A stretch of DNA of 64,000 nt. Source: Agrococcus baldri (GTDB lineage Bacteria > Actinomycetota > Actinomycetes > Actinomycetales > Microbacteriaceae). Positions 23,316-33,234 of this stretch are shown piece by piece. How positions within the stretch are numbered: the first letter of the stretch is position 1; every line of letters starts with the position of its first letter. Location of the stretch: NCBI GenBank assembly GCA_900114805.1, contig FOZN01000003.1, positions 248,001 to 312,000 on the forward strand, read 5' to 3'. Both the position numbers and the translations under genes were made by a program. A model generated the notes under the pieces. That model was given only the letters and a program-made list of their open reading frames with translations. It made no database searches and was not told the origin of the DNA.

Positions 23316-25208
23316 CTACCGCGAGGCGGGCCGCAGCGCGCCGCGGAAGAACGCCGCCAGCTCGGCCGTCGCGCCCAGCGGCAGGATGTGCGCCACGTAG
23401 TGGTCGGGGCGCACCACGACGACGGCGCCATCGCGCGAGATGCCGCGGATGTCGAAGATGTCGTCGTTCGGCAGCGCCGCGTAGACGTTCTCGAGGTTGA
23501 CGAGCTCGAACGGCCCCACGATCGGCTTGAACGCATCCGGCACCCGGTTGAGCCAGACGTCGTCGTGCTGCTGCTGGTAGATCGCCCGGATGTCGAACAG
23601 CGAGCTCGTGTCGGCACCGGCGGGCGTGTGCACGGCGATGGGCGACTCGGGGTCGTTCGCGATCCACTCCGCCCAGTCGGTCATCGCCGATGCCTCGCCC
23701 GGTGCGGCGGCGTCGGCGAACGCATAGATGCGCCAGCGGCCGTCGGCGGTGTGGAAGTGGCCGATGTGCACGTCGTTGGTGTCGGCCACCTTCGTCGCGC
23801 GCGCCGACTTGAAGCGCTTGCCGAGCGGGAAGCCGGTCGCGAGCTCCTGCTGCGCGCTGTCGGCGACGATCATCGACGGCTCGTACTCGGTCATGAAGCC
23901 GGCCGGGAACTCCATCGTCTGCGTGTAGAAGTCGGCGACCGCTTGCGGGTTCTCGAACTCGCTCGCGGGCTTCGCCATCAGCGTCGACCACTCCTTGTCG
24001 AAGTCGATGAGGTTCTGCGCGACCACCTGGCGCTCGAGCGAGTAGGTGTCGAGCAGCGCCTCGTCGGCCCGGCCGTCGAGCACGTGCCCGAGCTTCCAGC
24101 CGATGTTCCAGCCGTCCTGCATCGAGACGTTCATGCCCTGACCGGCCTTCGCGCTGTGCGTGTGGCACGCGTCGCCGGTGATGAACACGCGCGGCGTGCG
24201 CGTGCCGCGGTCCTCGGCGAGCACGTCGTCGAAGCGGTCGGTGATGCGGTGGCCGACCTCGTAGATCGAGCTCCAGGCGATGTTCTTCACGTCGAGCGTG
24301 TAGGGCGCGATGATCTCGTTCGCTCTGCGGATGACCTCTGCCATCGGCGTGCTGCGCACCTTGTGATCGTCGTCCTCTGGCACCTCGCCGAGGTCGACGT
24401 ACATCCGGAACAGGTAGCCGCCCTCCCGCGGGATGAGCAGGATGTTGCCGCCGGCGGAGGATTGGATGGCGCACTTGGTGCGGATGTCGGGGAAGTCGGT
24501 GTTGGCCAGTACGTCCATGACGCCCCACGCGTGGTTCGCCGACTGGCCGGCGAGCGTGCAGCCGATCGCGGCGCGCACCTCGCTGCGAGCGCCGTCGGCG
24601 CCGACGACGTACTTGGCGCGGATGGTGCGCTCGCCGCTGCGCTCGCCGTCGGTGTGCGCGACCGTCACCTCCACCGGGTACTCGCCCTCTCCGGTGACCG
24701 TCAGGCCCGTGAGCTCGTAGCCGTAGTCGGGCGTGACGCGTCCAGGCGCGAAGGCCGCGGCCTGGGCGAAGTAGTCGAGCACGCGCGCCTGGTTGACGAT
24801 CAGGTGCGGGAACTCGCTGATGCCGGCGGGGTCGTCCTCGGGGCTCGAGGTGCGGATGATGCGGGAGGGGTTTTCGGGGTCAGGGCCCCAGAAGGCCATC
24901 TCGCTGATGCGGTAGGCCTCGGCGATGATGTGGTCGGCGAAGCCGAACGCCTGGAACGTCTCGACGCTGCGCGCCTGGATGCCGTCGGCCTGGCCGATCG
25001 CGAGGCGGCCGGGCCGGCGCTCGATGATGCGCACGTTGACATCCGGGAACTGCGCGAGCTGCGCTGCCGTGATCATGCCCGCGGGGCCGGAGCCGACGAT
25101 CAGCACGTCGACCTCGTCCGGGAGGTCGGCCGGCCGGTCGAGGCCGATGCCTGCCGCGGGCTGCACGCGCGGGTCGGTGGATACGTATCCGTGGTGGTGG
25201 AACTGCAC
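23316..25208 (-). CDS. FAD-dependent aromatic monooxygenase (3-hydroxybenzoate 4-monooxygenase / phenol 2-monooxygenase type)
   Basis: The 630-residue class A flavoprotein hydroxylase has the GxGxxG dinucleotide motif DVLIVGSGPAGMI (about residues 34-46), the DG motif in YVVGADGARSEVR and the FAD-binding GDACHTHSAKAGQGMN. A C-terminal thioredoxin-like domain (residues about 420-630) is typical of phenol hydroxylase and MobA; the length matches MobA closely. It should insert oxygen into a phenolic ring ortho or para to OH; the substrate is not certain. The start is a GTG at 25208 after AGGAA. An inverted repeat at 25254-25274 marks its promoter. Confidence 0.85.
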   Translation of the reverse strand: MQFHHHGYVSTDPRVQPAAGIGLDRPADLPDEVDVLIVGSGPAGMITAAQLAQFPDVNVRIIERRPGRLAIGQADGIQARSVETFQAFGFADHIIAEAYRISEMAFWGPDPENPSRIIRTSSPEDDPAGISEFPHLIVNQARVLDYFAQAAAFAPGRVTPDYGYELTGLTVTGEGEYPVEVTVAHTDGERSGERTIRAKYVVGADGARSEVRAAIGCTLAGQSANHAWGVMDVLANTDFPDIRTKCAIQSSAGGNILLIPREGGYLFRMYVDLGEVPEDDDHKVRSTPMAEVIRRANEIIAPYTLDVKNIAWSSIYEVGHRITDRFDDVLAEDRGTRTPRVFITGDACHTHSAKAGQGMNVSMQDGWNIGWKLGHVLDGRADEALLDTYSLERQVVAQNLIDFDKEWSTLMAKPASEFENPQAVADFYTQTMEFPAGFMTEYEPSMIVADSAQQELATGFPLGKRFKSARATKVADTNDVHIGHFHTADGRWRIYAFADAAAPGEASAMTDWAEWIANDPESPIAVHTPAGADTSSLFDIRAIYQQQHDDVWLNRVPDAFKPIVGPFELVNLENVYAALPNDDIFDIRGISRDGAVVVVRPDHYVAHILPLGATAELAAFFRGALRPASR

Positions 25209-25253
25209 GGGGCTTCCTCACTCCTGTGTGAGACGACTGACGTCATCGTCAAG

Positions 25254-25274
25254 CGTGTTCTATATATGAACACG
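25254..25274 (-). promoter_or_regulatory. Inverted-repeat operator before the flavoprotein monooxygenase
   Basis: Arms CGTGTTC (25254-25260) and GAACACG (25268-25274) flank TATATAT, so a repressor here would cover the likely -10 region 46 bp before the start. This is the most AT-rich spot nearby. No regulator gene sits beside the monooxygenase; the IclR gene 5 kb to the left has GAACAC in its own upstream repeat. Confidence 0.65.
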
Positions 25275-25391
25275 TGCTTCGATTATTGTTCTCGAGCATA
25301 GAGCGGTCGCCCGTGTGAGACAAGCGCCAGCCGCGCCCCGTTCTGCGGCGAGCGCCCGCCCTCGCCGCGTCGCGTGCGCCACCGCCTCGGT

Positions 25392-25457
25392 GTCCCGAGC
25401 AGAGGAACGATTCGGGATCCGCTTCAGAACGAGGAGAAATCGTCCTCTGCTCGCGAC
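25392..25457 (+). repeat. 66-bp palindromic dispersed repeat, left copy
   Basis: The element starts GTCCCGAGCAGAGGA and ends TCCTCTGCTCGCGAC, so its ends are near-perfect inverted repeats of each other. Its reverse complement matches the element at 26647-26712 in both the GAGGACGATTTCTCCTCG block and the TCCTCTGCTCGGGAC end, with a 23-bp variable middle of identical length in both copies. The spacer from 25275 to the nuclease-like gene holds this repeat, the array below and no convincing gene. Confidence 0.75.
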
Positions 25458-25532
25458 GCTTCCTCTGCTCGCGACGCTTCCTCTGCTCGCGACGCTTCCT
25501 CTGCTCGCGACGCTTCCTCTGCTCGCGACGCT
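25443..25532 (+). repeat. Tandem array, five 18-bp units growing out of the palindromic repeat
   Basis: Five identical copies of TCCTCTGCTCGCGACGCT run from 25443 to 25532, followed by a 5-nt partial unit and another CCTCTGCTCGCG at 25559. The first unit overlaps the right end of the palindromic element, so the array looks like slippage amplification of its terminal inverted repeat. It is a direct tandem repeat without spacers, hence not CRISPR. Confidence 0.85.
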
Positions 25533-25673
25533 TCCTCCATTTCGTCCCTCGGTTGTATCCCTCTGCTCGCGCCTCGTCCTCCGCGCTGCGACTCGTGGCG
25601 CTCCCGGCCGGCGCTGTCCACAGGCGACGCCGTCCGGACCGCCCGCGACCGCGCCGTGTCGCATGATGCGACC

Positions 25674-26537
25674 ATGCGCGACCTGCGATCGGATCTGCTT
25701 GCCGCTGGCGGTGCCACGACCCGGGTCGCCTTGCGCGCCCTGGGGCACGCGGGCCGCAGCATCCGCGCAGCCGTCGAGCGCGGCGACCTGCAGAGCGTTG
25801 GTCGCAGGTGGGTCGTGCTCCCCGAAGCCGATCAGGCAATCATCACCGCGCTCGAAGCAGGTGGCGTGCTCGGCGGCGCGACTGCGCTGGCCAGCTACGG
25901 CGTCTGGGTCACGCACGTGCCGCGGCTGCAGATCGCGACGAGGCCGAGCACGGGTGCGGGAGCGATGACGACTGCGGATCGCATCTGGGCGCCGTTCGAG
26001 GTGGATGCGAAGCAGTGGCGCGTGGGCGTGCTGGATGCGCTGTTGCAGCACGCCAAGCGTGTGCCGCACGACGACGCGATCGCATCGATCGACAGCGCCT
26101 GGCATCAAGGGCTGATCGCCGAGGAGCAGATCGACGAGCTCTTCCGCCGACTGCCGCAGCGGTGCCGCCCCTGGCGTCGGCTCCTTGAGGCCAAAGCGCA
26201 ATCCGGCCTCGAGACGCTCGTGCGCGTGCCGTGCCTCGAGCGTGGCTGGCGCGTCGAGTCGCAGGTGGCGGCTCCAGGCGGCGGGTTCAGCGACCTGCTG
26301 ATCGACGGCTGGCTCTACGTGGAAGCCGATGGATCGGAGTGGCACGACGAGCCGAAGCAGGCCGCCAAGGATCGAAAGCGCAACCGCGCGATCACTGACC
26401 GCGGCGACCGCTGGCTGCGCTTCGGCTATGCGGACGTCGTGCATGACCGGCCGCGCACCATCGCCACCATCGCGGCAGTGATGGCGCAGGGACGACCTGG
26501 CGGTTCGGCAGCAGGGCGAGCGTGTTCGGCGGCGTGA
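25674..26537 (+). CDS. DUF559/VSR-like endonuclease-domain protein with AbiEi-like winged-helix N terminus
   Basis: The 287-residue protein has an N-terminal winged helix (residues about 1-50) like the AbiEi antitoxin domain and a C-terminal PD-(D/E)XK-type region. There, GFSDLLIDGWLYVEADGSEWH supplies D and E-x-D, and WLRFGYADVV resembles the last strand of VSR/DUF559 nucleases. Such proteins are common and poorly understood in Microbacteriaceae; neither toxin nor restriction activity is shown. The start is the ATG at 25674; the open frame upstream only reads through the tandem array. It stands alone, bracketed by inverted copies of the 66-bp repeat, which hints at a mobile or defence-linked cassette. 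Confidence 0.7.
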   Translation: MRDLRSDLLAAGGATTRVALRALGHAGRSIRAAVERGDLQSVGRRWVVLPEADQAIITALEAGGVLGGATALASYGVWVTHVPRLQIATRPSTGAGAMTTADRIWAPFEVDAKQWRVGVLDALLQHAKRVPHDDAIASIDSAWHQGLIAEEQIDELFRRLPQRCRPWRRLLEAKAQSGLETLVRVPCLERGWRVESQVAAPGGGFSDLLIDGWLYVEADGSEWHDEPKQAAKDRKRNRAITDRGDRWLRFGYADVVHDRPRTIATIAAVMAQGRPGGSAAGRACSAA

Positions 26538-26541
26538 CGAC

Positions 26542-26607
26542 CCCGTCGGCGGCGACCGGCGGCTCGACCACCCGTCGGCGGCGACGGCGGCTCGACGGCC
26601 GGTCGGC
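26542..26607 (+). repeat. Tandem repeat of about 28 bp behind the nuclease-like gene
   Basis: Units at 26542-26570 (29 bp) and 26571-26598 (28 bp) begin CCCGTCGGCGGCGAC and end GGCTCGAC, followed by a partial third copy. The 293-bp stretch 26538-26830 contains no recognisable gene and is nearly all repeats. Confidence 0.7.
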
Positions 26608-26646
26608 AGACGCACCGAGTGCGCGGATGTTCTGAGCAGAGGAGAT

Positions 26647-26712
26647 GGTGCGAGAAGAGGACGATTTCTCCTCGATCGGCGCCAGATCGGGAGGTCCTCC
26701 TCTGCTCGGGAC
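26647..26712 (-). repeat. 66-bp palindromic dispersed repeat, right copy
   Basis: In opposite orientation to the copy at 25392-25457 it repeats GCGAGAAGAGGACGATTT and TCCTCTGCTCGGGAC at the same spacing, with a diverged 23-bp centre. A further CTGAGCAGAGGAG arm stands just left of it at 26632-26644. Together the two copies form a large inverted repeat around the nuclease-like gene. Confidence 0.7.
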
Positions 26713-26788
26713 GGACGAGGCGGCCAGCCGGCCGGCGGCGGTACGTCGCAGCGGACGAGGCGGACGGCCGGCGGCGGCACGTCGCAGC
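26713..26788 (+). repeat. Two tandem units of about 38 bp
   Basis: 26713-26752 and 26753-26788 both begin GGACGAGGCGG and end ACGTCGCAGC, differing by a short deletion and substitutions. They abut the right copy of the palindromic repeat and end about 40 bp from the mdh stop codon. Confidence 0.7.
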
Positions 26789-26830
26789 GGACGGGGAGCG
26801 GAAGCGGGAAGCGTGCAGCCGTAGCGCGCG

Positions 26831-27829
26831 TCAGCCCATCGAGCCGAGAGCCCGCACTGCATCGCGCTCGGCAGCGAGCTCGGCCACCGAGGCGTCGAGC
26901 TGCGCGCGCACGTCGGCGTCCATCGCCAGGCCCTCCACGATCGACCATGCGCCGCCCGCGCACGTGACGGGGAACGACGAGACCAGCCCCTCAGGCACAC
27001 CGTATTCACCGCGCGAGACGACCGACATCGAAGTCCAGTCGTCGGCCGGCGTCCCCAGCATCCACGAGCGCACGTGGTCGATCGTCGCCGAGGCCGCAGA
27101 GGCCGCCGACGACGCGCCGCGGGCCTCGATGATGGCGGCACCTCGGTTGGCGACGGTGGGCACGAACGTGCCCGTCACCCACTCGCGCTCCACCAGCTCG
27201 ATCGCAGGCCGGCCATTGACCACGGCGTGCGTCAGGTCGGGCACCTGCGTCGCAGAGTGGTTGCCCCACACGATCATGCGGCGGATGTCGCCCACGGCGG
27301 CGCCGGTCTTGGCCGCCAGCTGCGCCAGTGCGCGGTTGTGGTCGAGGCGGGTGAGCGCCGAGAAGCGCTCCCGCGGGATGTCAGGCGCGGCCGCCGCCGC
27401 GATCAGCGCATTCGTGTTCGCCGGGTTGCCCGTGACGGTGATGCGGATGCCGGCGCTCGCGCGCTCCTGGATGGCGCGTCCCTGCGCGGCGAAGATGGCG
27501 CCGTTGGCGGCCAGCAGGTCGCCGCGCTCCATGCCCTTCCCGCGCGGCCGCGCGCCCACGAGCAGCGCGTGATCGGCCCCCTCGAAGGCGACCGCCGCAT
27601 CCGCCGTCGTCTCCACCGACGTCAGCAGCGGGAACGCGGCGTCGTGCAGCTCCATCACGACGCCCTCCAGCGCAGGCAGCGCCTGCTCGGTCTCGAGGAT
27701 GCGCAGCCGCACCGGCTGGTCAGAGCCCAGCATGTCGCCCGCGGCGATGCGGAACAGCAGCTGGTAGCCGATCTGGCCGGCACCGCCGGTGACGGTCACG
27801 GTCGCGGGGCGGGGTGCGGAGTCGTCCAT
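26831..27829 (-). CDS. mdh: Malate dehydrogenase
   Basis: The 332-residue enzyme is the long (about 330 aa) cytosolic-type malate dehydrogenase typical of actinobacteria and interconverts malate and oxaloacetate with NAD. It has the NAD motif [11 protein letters not shown], the substrate-binding arginines in [33 protein letters not shown] and the catalytic histidine in [11 protein letters not shown]. It starts at the ATG at 27829 and lies 26 bp behind corA in the same direction, so it may share its transcript. Confidence 0.93.
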   Translation of the reverse strand: MDDSAPRPATVTVTGGAGQIGYQLLFRIAAGDMLGSDQPVRLRILETEQALPALEGVVMELHDAAFPLLTSVETTADAAVAFEGADHALLVGARPRGKGMERGDLLAANGAIFAAQGRAIQERASAGIRITVTGNPANTNALIAAAAAPDIPRERFSALTRLDHNRALAQLAAKTGAAVGDIRRMIVWGNHSATQVPDLTHAVVNGRPAIELVEREWVTGTFVPTVANRGAAIIEARGASSAASAASATIDHVRSWMLGTPADDWTSMSVVSRGEYGVPEGLVSSFPVTCAGGAWSIVEGLAMDADVRAQLDASVAELAAERDAVRALGSMG

Positions 27830-27855
27830 GCCCTCATCCAACCGTGGCGGGCTCC

Positions 27856-28854
27856 TCACAGCCAGTGCTTGCGCTTGAACGCCACGTACAGCCCGGCCGC
27901 CAGCAGCGCCATCAGCAGCAGCGCGAAGGGATAGCCGAGCAGCCAGTGCAGCTCGGGCATGGTGCGGAAGTTCATGCCGTAGATGCCGGCGATCAGGGTG
28001 GGCGCGAAGAGGATCGCTGCCCAGGAGGTGACGCGCTTCGTCTGGTCGTTCTGCACCACCTGCTGCTCGGTCATGGCGCGCATCTCGTCGTTCTGCCGCT
28101 CGGTCACCCGGGCCGCGGCCAGCTGCAGGAGGCCGGTGAGCAGGTTGCGCATGCCGCCCGCGCGCGCGGCGGTGCGGCGCGCGTGGTCGTCGACGTCGCG
28201 CAGGTGGTGGCGCAGCTCGGCGGCAGCGTCGGGCAGCCGGGCGGCGAAGCGCTCGACGATGCCAGCGATGGGCTCGGCGACCCGCTCGAGCGCCAGCACT
28301 CGTCGCATCGCCCGGTATACGTCGACCGTCGCAGGGTCGGCGTCGCCGAAGAACGCTGCCTCGATCTCGACGACCTGCTCGCGCAGCTCCTCGGCGAGCT
28401 CGGCGTGCGCGTCGGCGGTCTCGTCCAGCAGCAGGTACAGCAGCGCCGTGGGGGAGCGGGGGATCGAGGGGATGCCCGCGGCGAGCCGCTCGCGCAGCGT
28501 CTCGAGCGGCGCACCCCACGAGACGGTCACGGCGCAGCGACTGGCGATGATGGCGTGCAGCTCCTCGGGCACGAGCGCATCATGCTGCCGCTCCAGCCGG
28601 TGCACGACGCAATAGGTGATGCCGTCATAGGGCTCGAGCTTCGATCGCTGCCCCTGCTGCAGCACGTCCTCGACGAGCAGGTGGTGCAGCTCGAGCTCGC
28701 GCGCGACGGCGAGCAGCTCGTCCTCGCTGGGGTCGACGAGCTCGATCCAGGCGAAGCCGTCGTGGCGGGCGGCGGATTCCAGCAGCTCGTTGAACGGCAC
28801 TCGGCCCGCGACCCTGCCATTGGCCGTCCAGACGGATGCGTCAGCGATGGCCAT
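27856..28854 (-). CDS. corA: CorA-family magnesium/cobalt channel
   Basis: The 332-residue protein has a large N-terminal cytosolic alpha/beta domain, long acidic/coiled helices ([17 protein letters not shown]) and two C-terminal membrane segments. The selectivity motif is YGMNF at the end of the first segment. As in the family, the C terminus is basic (FKRKHWL). It works as a homopentamer in the membrane. Start ATG 28854 has GGAGGGA upstream and a TATATT -10 box about 35 bp before it. Confidence 0.92.
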   Translation of the reverse strand: MAIADASVWTANGRVAGRVPFNELLESAARHDGFAWIELVDPSEDELLAVARELELHHLLVEDVLQQGQRSKLEPYDGITYCVVHRLERQHDALVPEELHAIIASRCAVTVSWGAPLETLRERLAAGIPSIPRSPTALLYLLLDETADAHAELAEELREQVVEIEAAFFGDADPATVDVYRAMRRVLALERVAEPIAGIVERFAARLPDAAAELRHHLRDVDDHARRTAARAGGMRNLLTGLLQLAAARVTERQNDEMRAMTEQQVVQNDQTKRVTSWAAILFAPTLIAGIYGMNFRTMPELHWLLGYPFALLLMALLAAGLYVAFKRKHWL

Positions 28855-28885
28855 GTGCGATCCCTCCGGTGCGACTCACGCTCGC

Positions 28886-28891
28886 AATATA
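28886..28891 (-). promoter_or_regulatory. Candidate -10 box of corA-mdh
   Basis: TATATT on the minus strand stands out in a GC-rich spacer, 32 bp before the corA start. No good -35 hexamer is seen at 16-18 bp. The spacer 28855-29022 is shared with divergent leuC, for which TAGACT at 28953-28958 is a possible -10. I see no riboswitch fold in it. Confidence 0.4.
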
Positions 28892-29022
28892 GGCCCAGCG
28901 GTCCGCCTGCCACCCGGCGTTCGCCGAAAGAGGATCAGCACGGGCTCGCGCGTAGACTTGGCAGACGGGCCGCACTGCCTTCCTCGGTGCGCGGGAGCCC
29001 GTCCGTGTTGGGAGAGAACCGT

Positions 29023-30510
29023 ATGGGCAAGACGCTCGCTGAGAAGGTGTGGGACGACCACGTCGTCGTGAAGGGCGAGGACGGCGCGCCCGACCTCATC
29101 TACATCGACCTCCACCTCGTGCACGAGGTGACCAGCCCGCAGGCCTTCGACGGGCTCCGCCAGGCGGGCCGCTCGATGCGCCGCACCGACCTGACGGTCG
29201 CGACGGAGGACCACAACACCCCGACGCTCGAGATCGACAAGCCCATCCAGGATCCGACCAGCCGCAAGCAGATCGACACGCTGCGGCAGAACGCCGAGGA
29301 GTTCGGCGTCCGCATCCACTCGCTGGGCGACAAGGAGCAGGGCATCGTGCACCTGGTCGGCCCGCAGCTGGGGCTCACCATGCCCGGCATCACGGTCGTC
29401 TGCGGTGACTCGCACACCTCGACGCACGGCGCGTTCGGCGCGATGGCGTTCGGCATCGGCACCAGCGAGGTCGAGCACGTCATGGCCACGCAGACGCTGC
29501 CGCTGAAGCCCTTCAAGACGATGGCCATCAACGTCGAGGGCGAGCTGCGCCCGGGCGTGACGGCGAAGGACATCATCCTCGCCGTGATCGCCAAGACCGG
29601 CACCGGCGGCGGCGCCGGCTACGTCTTCGAGTACCGCGGCAGCGCCATCCGCGCGCTCTCGGTCGAGGGCCGCATGACGATCTGCAACATGTCGATCGAG
29701 GCGGGCGCCCGCGCCGGCATGGTCGCGCCCGACGAGACCACCTTCGCGTACGTCAAGGACAAGCCGCACGCGCCGCAGGGCGCGGACTGGGATGCGGCGG
29801 TCGAGTACTGGAAGACGCTGCCGACCGACGAGGACGCGGTGTTCGACAACGAGATCTTGATCGACGCGAACGAGCTCGAGCCCTTCGTCACCTGGGGCAC
29901 GAACCCCGGCCAGGGCGTCTCGCTCTCCGGCGAGGTGCCGGCGCCCGACTCGTTCACCGATCCGACCGACCGTGCCGCCGCCGAGCGCGCCCTCGAGTAC
30001 ATGGATCTGCAGCCGGGCACCAAGCTCAAGGACATCCCGGTCGACACCGTCTTCATCGGCTCCTGCACCAACTCGCGCGTCGAGGACCTCACGGCCGCCG
30101 CCGAGATCATCCGCGGCAAGCAGAAGGCGGATGGGGTGAAGGTCATGGTCGTGCCGGGCTCGGCACGGGTGCGGCTCGAGGCGGAGGCGCTGGGGCTCGA
30201 CAAGGTCTTCAAGGACTTCGGCGCCGAGTGGCGCTTCGCGGGCTGCTCGATGTGCCTGGGCATGAACCCCGACCAGCTCGCCCCCGGCGAGCGCTGCGCA
30301 TCGACCTCGAACCGCAACTTCGAGGGCCGCCAGGGCAAGGGCGGCCGCACCCACCTGGTCTCGCCGCTGGTCGCGGCCGCGACCGCGATCCGCGGCACGC
30401 TCTCGAGCCCCTGGGATCTGCAGGAGACAGAGGCCGAGGCGCGCAATGTGACCGCCGATGAGCTGCAGATCGCCGATGTGCAGACCCAGCAGCTGGCCGA
30501 GGAGGTCTGA
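29023..30510 (+). CDS. leuC: 3-isopropylmalate dehydratase large subunit
   Basis: This 495-residue aconitase-family enzyme carries the 4Fe-4S cluster for isomerising 2- to 3-isopropylmalate in leucine synthesis. The cluster cysteines are in [10 protein letters not shown] and [26 protein letters not shown] is another family block. It starts at the ATG at 29023 with GGGAGAG upstream and is followed 2 nt later by leuD, its partner subunit. Confidence 0.96.
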   Translation: MGKTLAEKVWDDHVVVKGEDGAPDLIYIDLHLVHEVTSPQAFDGLRQAGRSMRRTDLTVATEDHNTPTLEIDKPIQDPTSRKQIDTLRQNAEEFGVRIHSLGDKEQGIVHLVGPQLGLTMPGITVVCGDSHTSTHGAFGAMAFGIGTSEVEHVMATQTLPLKPFKTMAINVEGELRPGVTAKDIILAVIAKTGTGGGAGYVFEYRGSAIRALSVEGRMTICNMSIEAGARAGMVAPDETTFAYVKDKPHAPQGADWDAAVEYWKTLPTDEDAVFDNEILIDANELEPFVTWGTNPGQGVSLSGEVPAPDSFTDPTDRAAAERALEYMDLQPGTKLKDIPVDTVFIGSCTNSRVEDLTAAAEIIRGKQKADGVKVMVVPGSARVRLEAEALGLDKVFKDFGAEWRFAGCSMCLGMNPDQLAPGERCASTSNRNFEGRQGKGGRTHLVSPLVAAATAIRGTLSSPWDLQETEAEARNVTADELQIADVQTQQLAEEV

Positions 30511-30512
30511 GC

Positions 30513-31121
30513 ATGGAGAAGATCAGCACGCTGACCGGCACGATCGTGCCGCTGGAGCGCTCGAACGTCGACACCGACCAGATCATCCCCGCGGTGTTCC
30601 TCAAGCGCGTCACGAAGACCGGCTACGACGACGCGCTCTTCCACTCGTGGCGGCAGGACCCCGAGTTCGTGCTCAACCAGGAGCCGTACACGCACGGCGG
30701 CGTCCTCGTCGTCGGGCACGACTTCGGCACCGGCTCGAGCCGCGAGCACGCCGTCTGGGCGCTGCGCGACTTCGGCTTCAGCGCCGTCCTCGGCCCGCGC
30801 TTCGGCGAGATCTTCCGCGGCAACGCCGGCAAGCAAGGCCTGCTCGTCGGCCAGATCTCCGAGGAGACGATGGAGGCGCTCTGGGCTGTTGCGAAGGCAA
30901 GCCCGGGTGCGCAGATCACCGTCGACCTCGAGGCGCGCACCGCGACCGCCGACGGCGTTACCCACGACTTCCAGATCGACGACTACACTCGCTGGCGCCT
31001 GCTCGAAGGCCTCGACGACATCGCACTGACCCTCCGCGAAGAGGCCGCGATCACGGCGTTCGAGGCGAAGCGTCCCTCCTGGATGCCGACCACGCAGCCC
31101 GTCAGAGAGGGAACGCAGTGA
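30513..31121 (+). CDS. leuD: 3-isopropylmalate dehydratase small subunit
   Basis: The 202-residue small subunit supplies the swivelling domain that completes the active site. Family motifs are [32 protein letters not shown] and [20 protein letters not shown] precedes its ATG. The stop overlaps the GTG start of murA (GTGA), linking leucine synthesis to the cell-wall genes in one operon, a layout seen across Microbacteriaceae. Confidence 0.96.
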   Translation: MEKISTLTGTIVPLERSNVDTDQIIPAVFLKRVTKTGYDDALFHSWRQDPEFVLNQEPYTHGGVLVVGHDFGTGSSREHAVWALRDFGFSAVLGPRFGEIFRGNAGKQGLLVGQISEETMEALWAVAKASPGAQITVDLEARTATADGVTHDFQIDDYTRWRLLEGLDDIALTLREEAAITAFEAKRPSWMPTTQPVREGTQ

Positions 31122-32479
31122 ACCTCACCGAGTTCAGCAAGAGCGCGGGTGCCGCCGTCGGCATGAACGTCGACCGCATCACCGTGCGCGGCGGCAAGCC
31201 GCTCAAGGGCAGCATCCAGATGAAGGGCGCCAAGAACCTCGTCACCAAGGCGATGGTCGCGGCGCTCCTGGGCGAGGGCCCCTCCGAGCTGCGCAGCGTG
31301 CCGGAGATCAGCGACGTGCGCGTCGTGCAGGGACTGCTCGAGCTGCACGGCGTGAGCGTCGAGCGCGACGGCGACACGCTGCGGCTCGACCCCGCGAACG
31401 TGCGCACCGCGCACGAGACCTCGATCAACGCGCACGCCGGCTCCAGCCGCATCCCCATCCTGTTCTGCGGGCCGCTGCTGCACCAGCTCGGCGAGGCCTT
31501 CATCCCCGACCTGGGCGGCTGCCACATCGGCGACCGCCCGATCGACTTCCACCTCGACGTGCTGCGCAACTTCGGCGCCGTGGTCGAGAAGCTGCCCAGC
31601 GGCATCCGCATGACGGCGCCGAACGGACTGCACGGCGCCAAGATCGCGCTGCCCTACCCCTCGGTGGGCGCGACCGAACAGGTGCTGCTGGGCGCGGTGC
31701 GCGCGAAGGGCCGCACCGAGCTCGCCAACGCCGCCGTCGAGCCCGAGATCATGGATCTCATCGCGATCCTGCAGAAGATGGGCGCCGAGATCCAGGTCGA
31801 CACCGACCGCACGATCCGCATCGAGGGCGTCGACAAGCTGGTCGGCTACAGCCACACCGCCCTGTTCGACCGCAACGAGGCCGCCTCCTGGGCATGCGCG
31901 GCGCTCGCGACCGACGGCGACATCTTCCTCGAGGGCGCACGGCAGCCCGAGATGACGACGTTCCTCAACGTCTTCCGCAAGGCCGGCGGCGCCTTCCGTA
32001 TCCAGGACGACGGCATCCGCTTCTGGCACCCGGGCGGCGCGCTGAAGCCGGTCGTGGTGGAGACGGATGTGCACCCCGGCTTCATGACGGACTGGCAGCA
32101 GCCGCTCGTGGTCGCGCTCACGAAGGCCGAGGGCATCTCGATCGTGCACGAGACCGTCTACGAGCAGCGCTTCGGCTTCACCGAGGCGCTGGTGGAGATG
32201 GGCGCCTACATCCAGATCCACACCGACTGCCTCGGCAGCCACGCCTGCCGCTTCGGCCAGCGCAACTACGAGCACTCGGCAGTGATCGCCGGCCCGGTCG
32301 AGCTGCACGGCGCCGACATCACGGTGCCCGACCTGCGCGGCGGCTTCAGCCACCTGGTGGCAGCGCTCACGGCGGCGGGGACGAGCCACATCTCGAACGT
32401 CGGCATCATCGCGCGCGGCTACGAGCGCTTCATCGAGAAGCTGGAGGCGCTGGGCGCAGACTTCGACGTGGAGGGCTGA
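31118..32479 (+). CDS. murA: UDP-N-acetylglucosamine 1-carboxyvinyltransferase
   Basis: The 453-residue EPSP-synthase-fold enzyme adds enolpyruvyl to UDP-GlcNAc, the first committed step of peptidoglycan. The catalytic cysteine is present in [12 protein letters not shown], so it should be fosfomycin-sensitive, and [16 protein letters not shown] is the substrate-binding start. I use the GTG at 31118 (AGAGGG upstream, GTGA overlap with leuD); an ATG at 31163 giving [11 protein letters not shown] is closer to the usual family N terminus and cannot be excluded. Confidence 0.94.
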   Translation: MNLTEFSKSAGAAVGMNVDRITVRGGKPLKGSIQMKGAKNLVTKAMVAALLGEGPSELRSVPEISDVRVVQGLLELHGVSVERDGDTLRLDPANVRTAHETSINAHAGSSRIPILFCGPLLHQLGEAFIPDLGGCHIGDRPIDFHLDVLRNFGAVVEKLPSGIRMTAPNGLHGAKIALPYPSVGATEQVLLGAVRAKGRTELANAAVEPEIMDLIAILQKMGAEIQVDTDRTIRIEGVDKLVGYSHTALFDRNEAASWACAALATDGDIFLEGARQPEMTTFLNVFRKAGGAFRIQDDGIRFWHPGGALKPVVVETDVHPGFMTDWQQPLVVALTKAEGISIVHETVYEQRFGFTEALVEMGAYIQIHTDCLGSHACRFGQRNYEHSAVIAGPVELHGADITVPDLRGGFSHLVAALTAAGTSHISNVGIIARGYERFIEKLEALGADFDVEG

Positions 32480-33234
32480 TGGCGCTGCCGGGGAAGCCGC
32501 CGAAGGGCGAGCGCACGCCTGTCTACATGGGGCTCGCGGCCACGATCATCCCGCCGATGACGGCGATGGCGAAGCTGCACATCCGCGGTCATGAGCACGT
32601 CCCGACCACGGGCGCCTTCGTGCTCTCGCCGAACCACTACAGCGAGATCGACCCGCTCGTGATGGCCATCGCCATCTGGAAGTCGGGCCGCGTGCCGCGC
32701 TTCATGGCGAAGGCCAGCCTGTTCAAGATCCCCGTGTTCGGTCGCATCCTGACGGCCGCCGGCCAGATCCCCGTCGAGCGCAGCGGCCGCGCCACGGTCG
32801 GCGGCGCGCCCATGGAGGCCGCGCGCACGCTCGTGCGCGAGGAGCTCGGCGTCATCATCTACCCGGAGGGCTCGCTCACGCGCGATCCGGATCTGTGGCC
32901 GATGCGCGGCAAGACGGGTGCCGTGCGCATGGCGCTCGAGGCCGGCGTGCCGCTCATCCCTGCCGCGCACTGGGGCACCCAGCACCTCATGCCGCGCTAC
33001 GGGAAGGGCATCCGCCCGTTCCCGCGCAAGCACATCCAGATCCTCTTCGGCCCGCCCATCGACCTGTCGGAGTTCGAGGGCAGGACCGACCAGCGGTCGA
33101 TGACCGCCGCCACCGAGCGGCTGATGGCGGCGATCGCCGAGCTGCTCGGTGAGCTGCGCGGCGAGACGCCGCCGGCGCAGCGGCACGACCCCGGCCAGCA
33201 CGGGCAGGCCGAGACGGGGCGGTTCGATGGCTGA
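32479..33234 (+). CDS. plsC: 1-acyl-sn-glycerol-3-phosphate acyltransferase (PlsC family)
   Basis: The 251-residue membrane-associated acyltransferase makes phosphatidic acid from lysophosphatidic acid. The H-x4-D motif is NHYSEIDP, and YPEGSLTRDPDL is the second acceptor-binding block. The tail is hydrophilic and disordered. It shares one base with the murA stop (TGATG) and overlaps gpsA by 8 bp, so glycerol-phosphate and phospholipid genes are coupled here. Confidence 0.92.
   Translation: MALPGKPPKGERTPVYMGLAATIIPPMTAMAKLHIRGHEHVPTTGAFVLSPNHYSEIDPLVMAIAIWKSGRVPRFMAKASLFKIPVFGRILTAAGQIPVERSGRATVGGAPMEAARTLVREELGVIIYPEGSLTRDPDLWPMRGKTGAVRMALEAGVPLIPAAHWGTQHLMPRYGKGIRPFPRKHIQILFGPPIDLSEFEGRTDQRSMTAATERLMAAIAELLGELRGETPPAQRHDPGQHGQAETGRFDG

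Noticed and set aside
24880-25221. Arg-rich open frames overlapping the start of the flavoprotein gene
   Set aside because: Shadow frames of the real coding sequence, without ribosome site or motif.
25443-25532. CRISPR array
   Set aside because: The units are contiguous, with no spacers, and no cas gene is present.
25374-25673. 100-residue N-terminal extension of the nuclease-like protein through the tandem array (repeated SSARDA)
   Set aside because: It merely reads through repeated DNA. The ATG at 25674 gives the normal winged-helix start.
28855-29022. Magnesium riboswitch before corA or leucine attenuator before leuC
   Set aside because: No M-box-like conserved elements and no leucine-rich leader peptide could be found in the 168-bp spacer.
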